64,000 bases of DNA from assembly GCF_001562015.1 (NCBI RefSeq), contig NZ_LASA01000118.1, forward strand, positions 29,048 to 93,047, given 5' to 3'. Below the pieces are notes generated by a model that saw only the letters and a list, made by a program, of their open reading frames with translations, was not told where the DNA came from and made no database searches. The first letter of the stretch is position 1. Every line of letters begins with the position of its first letter. This document shows, one piece after another, positions 55,322-64,000 of the stretch. The translations under genes and the position numbers were made by a program. The DNA comes from Endozoicomonas arenosclerae (GTDB lineage Bacteria > Pseudomonadota > Gammaproteobacteria > Pseudomonadales > Endozoicomonadaceae).

Positions 55322-55954
55322 TACCCACCTTTGATTGGTCTGCAGGACGTAAGTCGTTCCTCCAGACCTCAGGTGATGTATTTATATTAATGAGCGCATT
55401 ATCCCTTTCTTTGACTTGTTTACTGGTGCCGCAAACAGACTCGGGATAAAAACGCTTTGCTGTGCTGATCACTTCTATAGAAGACAAAGGCTCCTGGTAG
55501 CCAAGTCATCCGAATCCATGGAAATAGCTAAGAGCTATTGTTTTCAGATCATGGGTTAATCTCTTCACTATGGCTGCACATGTCTGGTGCAATATGAAGG
55601 GATTCATATAAATGAAACAAAGTTGAAAAATTCATTCAAGCGTTTGACTTAATTGTGTGTAAAGTATGAGCGGTTTATTAAAAAAGTGTGATCAGGTTCA
55701 ATAAAATCAGAGGTTTGAACAGAGGGAGGCATAGGGTGGCCAAAATAAGATGATTCTCTTTGGCTGATGGTTTTCAAAGTCTAAAGCGAATATGAAAACA
55801 GAGTGCTCTTTTTTAGCGCTCGCGTTTCAATGATTGGGCGTTCAAAGAAGCCAAGAGAGTGCAGTCTTTGATTGCGCTGAGTATTTCAACAAGGGGTAGG
55901 GGGGTTGGGGGAGAATGGCAAAAGCCGGTTTGTGCACCGGCTTTTTTGAGAGGG
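55322..55954. other. Gene-free region upstream of the serine hydrolase
   Basis: About 630 bases with no credible gene, AT-rich near 55600-55700. It should carry the promoter of the serine hydrolase and ends with the terminator at 55920-55947. I saw no RNA gene, although a small RNA cannot be excluded by eye. Confidence 0.5.
55920..55947. terminator. Bidirectional terminator after maoC-like gene
   Basis: AAAAGCCGG (55920-55928) pairs with CCGGCTTTT (55937-55945) across an 8-nt loop, with T-runs on both sides. It lies 8 bases after the stop of the hydratase gene. Confidence 0.8.
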
Positions 55955-56437
55955 TCAGGCTCTGCTGATCAACTCAATATCGGGTAATGGGTATTCATCC
56001 ACTACCACTTTTTCAACGGCAGGCATCACTTCGGCCTTGCCTTTGACAACCGCTTTTCCGTCCTGGTTGATCACCTTGGTGGATACGGTAGCACGCTTTC
56101 GGCGTTCGTTGATTTCAATGACTTCCAGTTCAACCGTCACGGTATCGCCAATCTTGACCGGACGCATGAACTTTACTTCCTGAGACAGGTAAATGCCGCC
56201 GGGCCCTGGCAGTTTGGTGGCCAGTGCACAGGAAATCAGGGAAGAGGTCCACATTCCGTGGGCAATTCGTCCCTCAAACTGGGTAGTGGCAGCAAAATCC
56301 TTGTCCAGATGTACCGGGTTGGTGTCACCGGATACTTTGGCGAACAGCAGAAGGTCCTGTTCGGTAAGAGTACGGGTCAGTGTTTCTTTATCCCCGATTT
56401 TAAGCTCATCGAATGGGGTGTTTTCCAGTTTACGCAT
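55955..56437 (-). CDS. MaoC-family (R)-enoyl-CoA hydratase
   Basis: A 160-residue hotdog-fold hydratase. The catalytic motif is intact: GDTNPVHLDKDFA with the Asp/His pair and GRIAHGMWTSSL after it. It hydrates enoyl-CoA to the (R)-3-hydroxy form, as in PhaJ, feeding polyester or fatty-acid metabolism. ATGs at 56443 and 56437 share the same AAGGG; the spacing is better for 56437. It sits near lipase and FadD genes, a lipid-metabolism neighbourhood, but on its own transcript. Confidence 0.88.
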   Translation of the reverse strand: MRKLENTPFDELKIGDKETLTRTLTEQDLLLFAKVSGDTNPVHLDKDFAATTQFEGRIAHGMWTSSLISCALATKLPGPGGIYLSQEVKFMRPVKIGDTVTVELEVIEINERRKRATVSTKVINQDGKAVVKGKAEVMPAVEKVVVDEYPLPDIELISRA

Positions 56438-56612
56438 TATCATTGGCCCTTGAAGGCAAAACTACAAAGAAAGGGCGGCAGTTAACACTGCCGACTGACA
56501 ATTCCACAATATGCCCATAGCGAAAGAAGAACAGTGTACGCCACCTTCCATCATGAAAAGTGGCAAGGCTACATGTTTTTCACGGTAAACAGTGAGTGTG
56601 AGATACTGTTGT

Positions 56613-57584
56613 TCAGGATTCGGTGACCACATGCGTGGTGTGGTTCTCTGAGCAGCATTCCCGGCTCATGGCTGTTTGATTCATCCATTGTAACAGGCGA
56701 TTAATCACTTGCTGAGAATTCGTTTCGTTCAGCATTTCATGGCGACCCTCAGGATACAGGCTGAGTGTGACATCTTTTAAGCCGGCTTTCCGTAATGCTT
56801 TGGTAAGTTTCTGTTGTCCATGAGGAGCGCTTACCGGGTCTTTTTCTCCGCCCATCACCAATATCGGGAGATCTTGCTGGATGCGTTTAAGGTTGTTAAT
56901 GGCATTGATATGAAGCAGTCCTTTGAATAAATCGTGCCAGAGCTGGTTGGAGCAGGAGAAGCCACATAAGTCATCGGCAATGTAGTCATCAACGGCTTTT
57001 TCGTTCCGGCTTAACCAGTCGAACTCGGTACGGTTGGGCTTAAACTGTCGGTTATAACTGGTAAAGGTCAGCTGTTTTATAATGGGACTGATGCCTTTTT
57101 TGCCCTGCCTCAAACATTCCATCTTGGCGATGAGCAAGGCCGCTTCTAACAGTAACTTGGGAGCATAGTTCGAACCAGAAAGAATGACACCGGAGAGTTT
57201 GGGGGAGTGGTGAATGAGGTAGCTTTGCAGAATGTAGCTGCCCATACTGTGGCCCATGAGCAGCAGAGGGGAGCTGGGGAATTTTTTCTGCACAAAGTCG
57301 ACCACGATAACCAGGTCATCCACGACTTTGTACCAGCCGCGCTGCCCGGCAAAGTAGCCTTCACCATCCTGTTCTATGCAGGCTCCATGGCCCCGGTGAT
57401 CATGGGCAAAAACGATGTACCCGGCCTGATTAAGAGCCTGGGCAACATTGGCATATCGTTCTCCATACTCAGCCATCCCGTGACTGATATGAAGAATGCC
57501 CTTGCGAGCCACACCCTCTGGAAGATCATTCCAGCAATAGAGAGGAATGGTGTGGTCATCGCTTTTCAATGTGTAGGTTTTCAT
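56613..57584 (-). CDS. Alpha/beta hydrolase, monoacylglycerol lipase / lysophospholipase type
   Basis: A 323-residue hydrolase of the serine aminopeptidase S33 fold. It has the opening HISHGMAEYGERYANVAQAL, the HDHRGHG oxyanion region and the nucleophile elbow LLMGHSMGS (S113). The acid is in LVMGGEKDPVS and the histidine in YPEGRHEMLNE. No signal peptide is visible. It probably frees fatty acids from monoacylglycerols or lysophospholipids. The divergent neighbour fadD would activate these acids, a functional link by context. Confidence 0.88.
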   Translation of the reverse strand: MKTYTLKSDDHTIPLYCWNDLPEGVARKGILHISHGMAEYGERYANVAQALNQAGYIVFAHDHRGHGACIEQDGEGYFAGQRGWYKVVDDLVIVVDFVQKKFPSSPLLLMGHSMGSYILQSYLIHHSPKLSGVILSGSNYAPKLLLEAALLIAKMECLRQGKKGISPIIKQLTFTSYNRQFKPNRTEFDWLSRNEKAVDDYIADDLCGFSCSNQLWHDLFKGLLHINAINNLKRIQQDLPILVMGGEKDPVSAPHGQQKLTKALRKAGLKDVTLSLYPEGRHEMLNETNSQQVINRLLQWMNQTAMSRECCSENHTTHVVTES

Positions 57585-57938
57585 GCCTTGGAGCCACTCA
57601 CTTTATTATTGATTTTCTGCTCTTTAGCCACGGGGGTAGTCCTTTAATTTGATATGCAGTGAGAGGTTTGCTCAAAGGTTGCACACTCAATGCTCACTTT
57701 ATGGCAAAAATGAAACAATTAGTAAATGTTTTCCGGTTTTTTCTGCAGACTCTCTATCAGGAAAACCGTAAAACTGGTAATCTGCGTCACCCCCGATTCG
57801 GGTGAAAAAATGCCTTGCTCAAAGAGAGAAAGCGGGCTGAATTAGCTGTGACAGATTAGTGGTAACTGACTTAGTGATGTTTTTGGCAACTTTAGGGCAA
57901 AACAAACCGGGCTCTCTCGTGCAGTGGAGGTGGTCTCT
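57585..57938. other. Divergent intergenic region lipase-fadD
   Basis: About 350 bases between two divergent lipid genes, so both promoters should be here. I saw no convincing FadR-type operator or strong promoter. The GGAGG ribosome site of fadD is at 57926-57930. Confidence 0.5.
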
Positions 57939-59624
57939 GTGATTCGCAGTGGTTTCTGGAAAGACAAGTACCCTGAAGGTGTGCCATCCGAGATTGATAC
58001 CGGCCAGTACCGCTCCATCCTGGACGTGTTGGATTATGCTACCCGCAAATACGCTGACAAGCCTGTTTTCAGTAATCTGGGTAAAAGTATCACTTACTCT
58101 GAACTCCACGAGCTCAGTGGCCAGTTCTGCAGCTATTTGCAGAACCATACCGACTTGAGGCCTGGCGATCGCATCGCCATCATGCTGCCCAACCTGCTTC
58201 AGTTTCCCATTGCTGTTTATGGCGCGCTCAGGGCTGGTCTGATTGTGGTGAACACTAACCCACTCTATACCGAGCGGGAAATGGAGCACCAATTCCGCGA
58301 TTCCGGCGCCAAAGCTCTGGTCGTGCTGGCCAATATGGCACACATGGCAGAGAAAGTGGTTCCAAAAACTTCAATTGATACTGTCGTCATTACTGAAGTG
58401 GGGGATATGTTGCCCCCATTGAAAAAAACTGTAGTAAATCTGGCCGTTAAATACCTGAAAAAGATGGTGCCAGACTACCATGTGAAAGAATCCGTCAGCT
58501 TCAGCAAAGCCATGAAACTGGGTGCACAAAATGCTCCTCATGATGCTCGTAAGGAAGAAGATGAAGTAGCGGTTCTGCAATACACCGGTGGTACGACGGG
58601 GGTCGCTAAAGGAGCGATGCTGACCCATCGCAATATCCTCAGCAACATGTTTCAGGTTAAGGCCATGGTGGCTCGAAACCTGGAAGACGGTAAAGAGCTG
58701 CTGATTGCGCCTCTGCCCCTCTATCACATCTTTGCATTTACCGTTCACTGTATGGTGGGCATGCTGGTGGGTGCGCACAATCTGCTGATCACCAATCCCC
58801 GTGATATGAAAACCTTTATGAAGGATATCAAGGGGCAGCCTTTCAGTATGTTTGTAGGACTCAATACACTCTTTGTGGGTTTGATGAACAACCCTGAATT
58901 CAGAAAGATGGATTTCAGCCATCTGAAGAATACTGTTTCCGGCGGTATGGCTCTGCAAATGGATACCGCAGAGCGCTGGGAGAACCTGACAGGTTGCAAG
59001 ATCTGTGAAGGCTATGGCATGACCGAAACCTCACCGGTTGTCACCATTAACCCTCTGGACCGTATCAAGCTGGGATCAATCGGAATTCCAGTGCCGTCCT
59101 GTGAGCTGAAAGTCATTGATGATGATGGCAATGATCTGGGTCTTAATGCCGTTGGCGAGTTGTGTGTCAAAGGTCCTCAGGTCATGAAAGGCTACTGGGA
59201 TAATGTCGATGCTACAGACGAAACCATTGATGAAGACGGCTGGTTGAAAACCGGTGACATAGCTCGTATTGATGATGAAGGTTATGTCACGATCGTGGAT
59301 CGTAAAAAAGATATGATCTGTATTTCCGGTTTCAATGTTTACCCGAATGAGCTGGAAGAAGTACTGGCCATGCACCCGGATGTTGAGCAATGCGCTGCTA
59401 TTGGGGTTCCTCATGAAAAAACCGGCGAAGCTATCAAGATGTTCCTGGTCAGCTCAAACCCTGCCATGAACGAAGAGCATGTGGTTAAGCATCTGCGTAA
59501 ACATGTGACCGGCTACAAAGTCCCCAAACAAATTGAGTTTCGTGACGAGCTGCCTACGACTAATGTCGGTAAGATTCTTCGCCGTGAGTTGCGGGATGAA
59601 GAATTGAAGAAGCGAAATATCTAA
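57939..59624 (+). CDS. fadD: Long-chain-fatty-acid-CoA ligase
   Basis: A 561-residue membrane-associated acyl-CoA synthetase that activates fatty acids for beta-oxidation, very like E. coli FadD through its length. The GTG at 57939 is chosen because GGAGG stands 8 bases upstream; a GTG at 57924 overlaps that site. The AMP-binding motif is QYTGGTTGVAKGAMLTHRN, the adenylate motif is EGYGMTETSP and the fatty-acyl signature is DGWLKTGDIARIDDEGYVTI. The final catalytic lysine region is NVGKILRRELRDEE. Confidence 0.96.
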   Translation: MIRSGFWKDKYPEGVPSEIDTGQYRSILDVLDYATRKYADKPVFSNLGKSITYSELHELSGQFCSYLQNHTDLRPGDRIAIMLPNLLQFPIAVYGALRAGLIVVNTNPLYTEREMEHQFRDSGAKALVVLANMAHMAEKVVPKTSIDTVVITEVGDMLPPLKKTVVNLAVKYLKKMVPDYHVKESVSFSKAMKLGAQNAPHDARKEEDEVAVLQYTGGTTGVAKGAMLTHRNILSNMFQVKAMVARNLEDGKELLIAPLPLYHIFAFTVHCMVGMLVGAHNLLITNPRDMKTFMKDIKGQPFSMFVGLNTLFVGLMNNPEFRKMDFSHLKNTVSGGMALQMDTAERWENLTGCKICEGYGMTETSPVVTINPLDRIKLGSIGIPVPSCELKVIDDDGNDLGLNAVGELCVKGPQVMKGYWDNVDATDETIDEDGWLKTGDIARIDDEGYVTIVDRKKDMICISGFNVYPNELEEVLAMHPDVEQCAAIGVPHEKTGEAIKMFLVSSNPAMNEEHVVKHLRKHVTGYKVPKQIEFRDELPTTNVGKILRRELRDEELKKRNI

Positions 59625-59637
59625 ATTGTACACCGTA

Positions 59638-59700
59638 CCGTTCGCTCTGAGCCTGTCGAGGTGAATTACCAGTATCCTTCGACAAGCTCTGGGTGAACGG
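59638..59700. repeat. 63-bp REP-like palindrome, copy 5
   Basis: Starts CCGTTCGCTCTGAGCCTGTC and ends GACAAGCTCTGGGTGAACGG. It begins 13 bases after the fadD stop and may act as its 3' end structure. Confidence 0.88.
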
Positions 59701-59858
59701 AGTGTGTATTCACATTAACGCTTGGCTTTCCTGTCTTGTCTTCCCTATCTAATACTTTGGTCTATTTCTGTCAGGATAATTGACAGTTCTGTCATAACTA
59801 TCTCTGCTAGTCCTCTCCATAATGTCAGTCTGGAATTAATAGCAAGAGGACGCTGACC

Positions 59859-60797
59859 ATGGACTTATCGATCGATTCAACCACATCATCTAATTTTTAT
59901 TCTTTACCCAATGGGCAAGTGCCTGTTGATGAAAGCAGTGCAACATTGGGGCAGTATTCTGTGGGCTCCCGTGGCCCGGATAAGTCTCTCACCTCTGAGC
60001 AGGACGACTTTGAAATTGAATCAGCTCCAAAACGGTCTTTGTGTGCTCGAATCGCTCATCCTCTCACTTCGACGGTTAGTGGGATCTACAACAAGACGGT
60101 AACTACGGCCTTGCGTGCCGAATCTGCTGGTTATGAGAAGGGCGGGTTCCTGCTGGGTAAACCGATGAAGATCATTGGAGGTTTGTGTGGCTTGGGTTAT
60201 GGCGTTTTGACCAGTCTTCCCATGTTTGCACAAGGTGTTGCCAGGGCTTATCAGGGTGATTTTGGAGCGTATGATCGATCCGTTGAGTATACAGGGCTGG
60301 AACAAAACTATTATCGCAAGTCGATCACTCTCAGTCAGCTGAATGCCACCAAACCCTTGTGGTTTAAAGGTTCCGTTGGCAGCGCTATCGAGAAAATGAG
60401 GGATTTTGGTGATCGCCAAAAGTTTCCAGTATCCGGTACTACTAATTTAGACTTCATGCTTAATTTCTATCTGCATTGTATTAATGGACGTCTGGATCTT
60501 AATGCCATTGTTGAGGGGAATCCTGAGCTTAAAAACCCTCTAATGGTTCTTTTGAAGGCCGTTGAAGATGAAACTCAGGTCTATCAGCTCATTGATGCCT
60601 GCCACCTGACAGGTGACCCTGATGTCCAGGATTGGGTAGTGGGCACTGAGGAAGTACATGTAGAAGGCTACAAGGAGCCATTTATTGAGGAAATCAAAAG
60701 CCGTAATGTGTCCTTTGTAAGGAATGTTCACGAAGGGGCGACAAATCTCGACAGTGATAAAATTCGTCCATTAAGGCAGGCGTTGAAGAAAATGTAA
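59859..60797 (+). CDS. Orphan protein with central hydrophobic segment (312 residues)
   Basis: I do not recognise a family. No signal peptide is visible; the first 60 residues are Ser/Thr-rich and disordered-looking. A hydrophobic stretch at about 104-128 (IIGGLCGLGYGVLTSLPMFA) could be a membrane hairpin. The C-terminal 150 residues are mixed, with LMVLLKAVEDETQVYQLIDA and an acidic end. AGAGG lies about 9 bases before the ATG. A terminator follows directly. The profile (disordered N-terminus, buried hydrophobic patch, no homology) resembles secreted effectors, but this is inference. Confidence 0.68.
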   Translation: MDLSIDSTTSSNFYSLPNGQVPVDESSATLGQYSVGSRGPDKSLTSEQDDFEIESAPKRSLCARIAHPLTSTVSGIYNKTVTTALRAESAGYEKGGFLLGKPMKIIGGLCGLGYGVLTSLPMFAQGVARAYQGDFGAYDRSVEYTGLEQNYYRKSITLSQLNATKPLWFKGSVGSAIEKMRDFGDRQKFPVSGTTNLDFMLNFYLHCINGRLDLNAIVEGNPELKNPLMVLLKAVEDETQVYQLIDACHLTGDPDVQDWVVGTEEVHVEGYKEPFIEEIKSRNVSFVRNVHEGATNLDSDKIRPLRQALKKM

Positions 60798-60813
60798 GGT
60801 ATCTTCGACCCTG

Positions 60814-60846
60814 AAAAAAAACCGGGCATATGACCCGGTTTTTTTA
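60814..60846. terminator. Intrinsic terminator, probably bidirectional
   Basis: AAAAACCGGG (60817-60826) pairs with CCCGGTTTTT (60834-60843) across a 7-nt loop, with an A-run before and a T-run after. It lies between the convergent genes ending at 60797 and 60863. Confidence 0.88.
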
Positions 60847-60862
60847 TGTTATTCAATCGCAT

Positions 60863-61648
60863 CTATTGGTTTTGGGCTATTGAGTATTTGAACTCAATCC
60901 TTCTGAGAAAAGTATCTATAGTGGCCGTTGAGAATTGATCTAAAAGCAGGAAATCAGAGTAATCAGTCTCCGGCAAAGAGCTGATGATGTCTGAGTACCT
61001 GTCCAGATCCGCTTCTCCTCTGCCTTCATTGATCATTAATACCAGATGGCAAAATGCTTTTGAGTAAACACGCTGTGCCTCCAGACTGGCAGACTGATCT
61101 TTGACCAGAGCGTTGGCCAGACGTTGAAAGTACGTTAACTGCGTGCGGTTGATCGAAAGTGTGTGGGTTATTTCTCCCAGAGCACGCATGTGTCCTAACA
61201 GATTAGCTGTGAAGTGCGGATAGTTGATAGCTGTTACCGTCAACCAGCCAGCAGACAGCTGTCCTGTACTGAAAGCTTTGGTCAGTGCCTCTCTTTCATG
61301 GATCATGGTAGAAAACATCATCAAAGTCTGGCTGTTTAACGGGAGTCGTTTCAACAGACAAAGCACCGGGTGATCCTCTAATAACTCTGAGAACTCCATG
61401 GCGGCTCGGGTGCTCTTCCGGATGGCCTCATTCCAGTAAACGTTGGGCTGTGAGCCATTTATGATTTGTGGAGGTGCTTTATGCTCCGACAGAGTTTCTG
61501 TCAGATAAACTTCAACAACTGTGGGCCAGAATGTTGTGAAGTCGTTGATGGAGCAATAAGGCTTTTGCTCTGCAGAGAGTGCAGAGGTGCTGATCAGCAA
61601 GCCGCAAAATACCGTCTTTAAGCGGTACATGGCTTTGGCAGTTGTCAT
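60863..61648 (-). CDS. Exported helical protein of unknown function
   Basis: A 261-residue protein I do not recognise. The signal peptide (FCGLLISTSALSA) ends near residue 26; AAGG lies 7 bases before the ATG at 61648. The mature protein is mostly helical, with Cys residues in PYCSIND, VLCLLK and AFCHLV and no repeats. It is followed on the same strand by nothing but the terminator at 60814-60846, and it lies 100 bases after the 629-residue gene. Confidence 0.68.
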   Translation of the reverse strand: MTTAKAMYRLKTVFCGLLISTSALSAEQKPYCSINDFTTFWPTVVEVYLTETLSEHKAPPQIINGSQPNVYWNEAIRKSTRAAMEFSELLEDHPVLCLLKRLPLNSQTLMMFSTMIHEREALTKAFSTGQLSAGWLTVTAINYPHFTANLLGHMRALGEITHTLSINRTQLTYFQRLANALVKDQSASLEAQRVYSKAFCHLVLMINEGRGEADLDRYSDIISSLPETDYSDFLLLDQFSTATIDTFLRRIEFKYSIAQNQ

Positions 61649-61748
61649 GATCTGCCTTCTTGTTTATTGAGTGGGAGGTAACTATAGGTCAATCCTATGC
61701 CGGGGCTTAGAGGGAGAGGGAATAGCCACTGGGTAGTAATTCTAAAAG

Positions 61749-63638
61749 TTAATCTTCACTCTCAGAGTCGCTATCCAGTATTCTGACGGCATAACGATCC
61801 TCTTCAGGAGGAAGAGTGCGGGTATCGATAAGTCCATACTTTATCAAAAACTGTGCAATGCCTTCATACCCCCATGGGCCTTCACCCAACCAGGAAGGTT
61901 TAGGGATAGCCTCCAGTCGGTTGATATTGGCACTGCCGGCATTTTGTTCGCTCATGGCACTGCCGACATTTCTGCAGGCTTCGCGCAGTTCAGTGCACCA
62001 TTCAAGGGGGCTTTCTGCAGAAAACTGAAACCGGGAATCTCCTCTCAATCGTTCCTGTCCAAGCCTCACTTTGATGTATTGAAGTAGCATAATTTCATAC
62101 AGTGGATGGGAGGTATCCATGACGGCCAGCATGTTATAGAGAATCCGGTCATTATCGATACAATGATTTCTGTCAAACAGCCATATCAAGAGGTGGCAGT
62201 GACTGACAGTCCATGATTCTGTGGCACTTTCCCTGAAGATGTTTTGCCCATCAACAACCGGGAAGCCGAGAGAGGCACTGTTGAACATTTTCGGTGTTCT
62301 CTGGAAGTTCGCCTGAGCACGGATACGAGTATTAAGAAAGTCCACCAGAATGATCAGATAGAGCCAGGTATCGGTTTTCAGAATGGCAAAATCTTCAGGT
62401 GTCATGTCACCGGCTTCCAGCCGACTCATACGATACATGCCGTATTTAACAAGCCGGGTATTCCACTTTGGCAAGGTGGTTTTATTGAGCTCAGGCCAGT
62501 CTGGTATAGGCTGTCCCCGGGTTGGGTGATTTAACAGAGCTGCGCAGTTATCGGCGCGAACCGATCGGTGGCCTTCAGACTTTTGCAGACAATCCCTGAA
62601 TTTGTACTTCAAGGCTTCAGTCATCGTTCCACCAGAGAGTCGGGTGATAAACTGTTGATGCAGTGTTTTTGAAGTGTCATCAGCAATGGCATCACAGGTC
62701 GCCATAACAGTATTTGAGTTAGCACTGTTTGATTGAGAGTCAGCTTCACGCCTCCGGGGTTGTGAAGGCTCTCCGGGATGTCGCCCACGGCGTTGCATTG
62801 TTGATCGTGATTGTTCAGCTGCCCGTCTTGAGCGAACCTGTTGGTTTGATGGCTGCTTCTTTCTATCTTTTCTAAAAGGATACTCTTCCTCAGAATCTTC
62901 ACTGGAAGATGATTCTGTAGGTGAATAATGAGGATCTGGACGGGTGTTTCTCTGCTTTCGCGTTCGAAGAGTTCGCTTTCTTCCCATGCCATTTTCTAAA
63001 GAGTGGGCCACAGCAGAATCGTTGTCCCTATCGGGGATTGTGATAGCGGGAGTTGCAGTATGCTCATCCGTCGTAGAGCTAGGAAGTGGCTCAGGTATTT
63101 CAGAACTTTGAGTACCTGAAGACTCTCCGGGATTCAGAACCCTGCGTCTCATCTCTGAAACACGGGACTGCTGAATAGCCAGTCTCATACTGTTGCGTCG
63201 GTTGGACTGGTGTTGCTTTCTTCCATTCACTGGAGGTGTTGAATCCTCGGAGTCTTCACTGGAAGAAACCTCTGGAGGTAAAGGGTATGCTTCTTTAGTC
63301 GTTTGTTTCTGTTTCGACTTTCTCGCACGAAGTGTTCGTTTTTTTCCTCGAGGGCTTTCTGAGGAAGGAGCTATTGTAGCACTGTCATCTATTGTCGAGC
63401 TGGTAAGGCCTGGAGCCAAAGGATCTTGATCCGGCAGGCCAGTTTCTGAAAAGCCTACGGTCGGGTCAGTCATGTCTGGTTCAGGCAGGGTGACCTGATT
63501 ACTGGATGAAACCTCCGGGTGGGAAGCTTCTTCGGTATAAGCTTCACGCAGCAACTTCAGCTGGCGAGAGAAAAAGGCAACCTGTTCAGCACTCTCTAAT
63601 TGTTTTTGGCTCTTAATGGATTCCGGGGAGTTATCCAA
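61749..63638 (-). CDS. Large basic/acidic repeat protein of unknown function
   Basis: A 629-residue protein of unknown family. The first 330 residues are low-complexity and contain two copies of a module of about 120 residues: GKKRTLRARKSKQK and GRKRTLRTRKQRN, each followed by SSSEDSE, a basic stretch and HPGE or NPGE. The basic clusters resemble nuclear localisation signals. Residues 340-629 form a helical domain with no name I can give. The start appears to be a TTG at 63638 with GGGAG about 6 bases upstream, inside the end of the transposase gene, overlapping it by 8 bases. The original 5' end may have been replaced by the insertion. Confidence 0.65.
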   Translation of the reverse strand: MDNSPESIKSQKQLESAEQVAFFSRQLKLLREAYTEEASHPEVSSSNQVTLPEPDMTDPTVGFSETGLPDQDPLAPGLTSSTIDDSATIAPSSESPRGKKRTLRARKSKQKQTTKEAYPLPPEVSSSEDSEDSTPPVNGRKQHQSNRRNSMRLAIQQSRVSEMRRRVLNPGESSGTQSSEIPEPLPSSTTDEHTATPAITIPDRDNDSAVAHSLENGMGRKRTLRTRKQRNTRPDPHYSPTESSSSEDSEEEYPFRKDRKKQPSNQQVRSRRAAEQSRSTMQRRGRHPGEPSQPRRREADSQSNSANSNTVMATCDAIADDTSKTLHQQFITRLSGGTMTEALKYKFRDCLQKSEGHRSVRADNCAALLNHPTRGQPIPDWPELNKTTLPKWNTRLVKYGMYRMSRLEAGDMTPEDFAILKTDTWLYLIILVDFLNTRIRAQANFQRTPKMFNSASLGFPVVDGQNIFRESATESWTVSHCHLLIWLFDRNHCIDNDRILYNMLAVMDTSHPLYEIMLLQYIKVRLGQERLRGDSRFQFSAESPLEWCTELREACRNVGSAMSEQNAGSANINRLEAIPKPSWLGEGPWGYEGIAQFLIKYGLIDTRTLPPEEDRYAVRILDSDSESED

Positions 63639-64000
63639 ACAACACTCCCAGAAGACCGGTTAGAGCTGCTTTCCCGCGCTTCTTGATATTGTGCAGGCAC
63701 TCGAAGAAACCCAAATACAGCGGTAACTTCTCTTGTGATATACCCCGATGAGGACGCAACCAGGAACGCAACAGCGACCAGAACCCCTCCATTGTATTCA
63801 CATGAATCTCATGAAAACCGTCGCCGTCCTCATCTCGTGCATATTCACCGGCTCCATGGCAGACAGATTTATGGCCATAACCCCATTCTGCCAGTTCGTT
63901 GTAAATCGAGTATTCATCCGTGTACACCAGAGTGCCTGGCTCTATAGTAGCTCTGATCAGTGGCTTGATGGTTGCCCGTTTAACATTGGCAAGCATACGG
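63631..64000 (-). mobile_element. IS1595/ISXO2-type transposase, 3' part (runs off the window)
   Basis: At least 122 codons of a DDE transposase, open to the window edge; the 5' end lies beyond 64000. The visible blocks are PGTLVYTDEYSIYNELAEWG, with the second catalytic Asp in YTDE, and HEIHVNTMEGFWSLLRSWLR, then HRGISQEKLPLYLGFFECLH. These are typical of the ISXO2-like DDE domain. The ending GLLGVLFG runs directly into the start of the next gene. I could not identify the terminal inverted repeat or a target duplication. Confidence 0.88.

Noticed and set aside
57585..57938. Possible FadR operator before fadD
   Set aside because: AACTGGTAATCTG shares only the first bases with the consensus and has no second half-site.

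Overview
The window looks like a host-associated marine gammaproteobacterium, most probably of the Endozoicomonas group. This is inferred from gene content: gammaproteobacterial housekeeping genes (FadD, AvtA, ArgF, TrpR, PhoX, YkgJ-type protein) sit beside a chlamydia/spirochaete-style V-type ATPase operon and an unusually large set of eukaryotic-like proteins. No 16S rRNA or tRNA gene is visible, so the assignment stays an inference.

Layout. (1) 0.36-9.8 kb, minus: a 3149-residue exported protein with 18 near-identical 47/50-residue repeats, an HELEH zinc-protease-like motif, a Ser/Thr-rich mucin-like tail and a C-terminal HDEL, the eukaryotic ER-retention signal. (2) 10.2-18 kb, minus: a seven-gene V-type ATPase operon in the order B-D-I-K-E-DUF2764-A, a circular permutation of the order I know from Chlamydia and Borrelia. 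The K subunit keeps the Na+-ligand pattern of Enterococcus NtpK. (3) 18.5-28 kb: argF, a triple PepSY protein, avtA, an EamA exporter, an exported RING/C2H2-like Cys-rich protein, a 246-bp foldback element and an AraC regulator/degenerate GGDEF pair. (4) 28.2-33.1 kb: a TonB receptor and a two-propeller phytase behind a good Pho-box candidate. (5) 33.3-36.7 kb: small exported proteins, a trpR-aromatic permease operon with its own trp operator, and a 4-TM holin-like membrane protein. (6) 36.8-45.6 kb: a SET-domain protein, a histidine acid phosphatase, PhoX, and a pepsin-family aspartic protease. (7) 46-48.6 kb: a complete polar amino acid ABC transporter. (8) 48.6-55.3 kb: an exported protein with three death-domain-like modules, an isochorismatase-fold protein, an M14 carboxypeptidase, a YkgJ-type protein, an orphan 550-residue protein, a truncated GDSL hydrolase and a serine hydrolase. 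(9) 56-64 kb: MaoC hydratase, monoacylglycerol lipase-like hydrolase, FadD, three orphan proteins and the 3' part of an IS1595/ISXO2-type transposase.

Two themes link the genes. One is phosphorus scavenging: phytase, TonB receptor, histidine acid phosphatase and PhoX lie within 16 kb. The other is host interaction: the HDEL giant, zinc-finger protein, SET protein, pepsin, death-domain protein and several orphan proteins look like a scattered arsenal of eukaryote-mimicking proteins. Lipid use (lipase, FadD, MaoC) forms a smaller group.

Dispersed DNA elements are also clear. Five copies of an exactly 63-bp palindromic REP-like element lie between genes and one coincides with the break in the GDSL gene. 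A sigma70-type promoter module is duplicated in front of two unrelated adjacent genes. Two larger inverted-repeat (MITE-like) structures are present.
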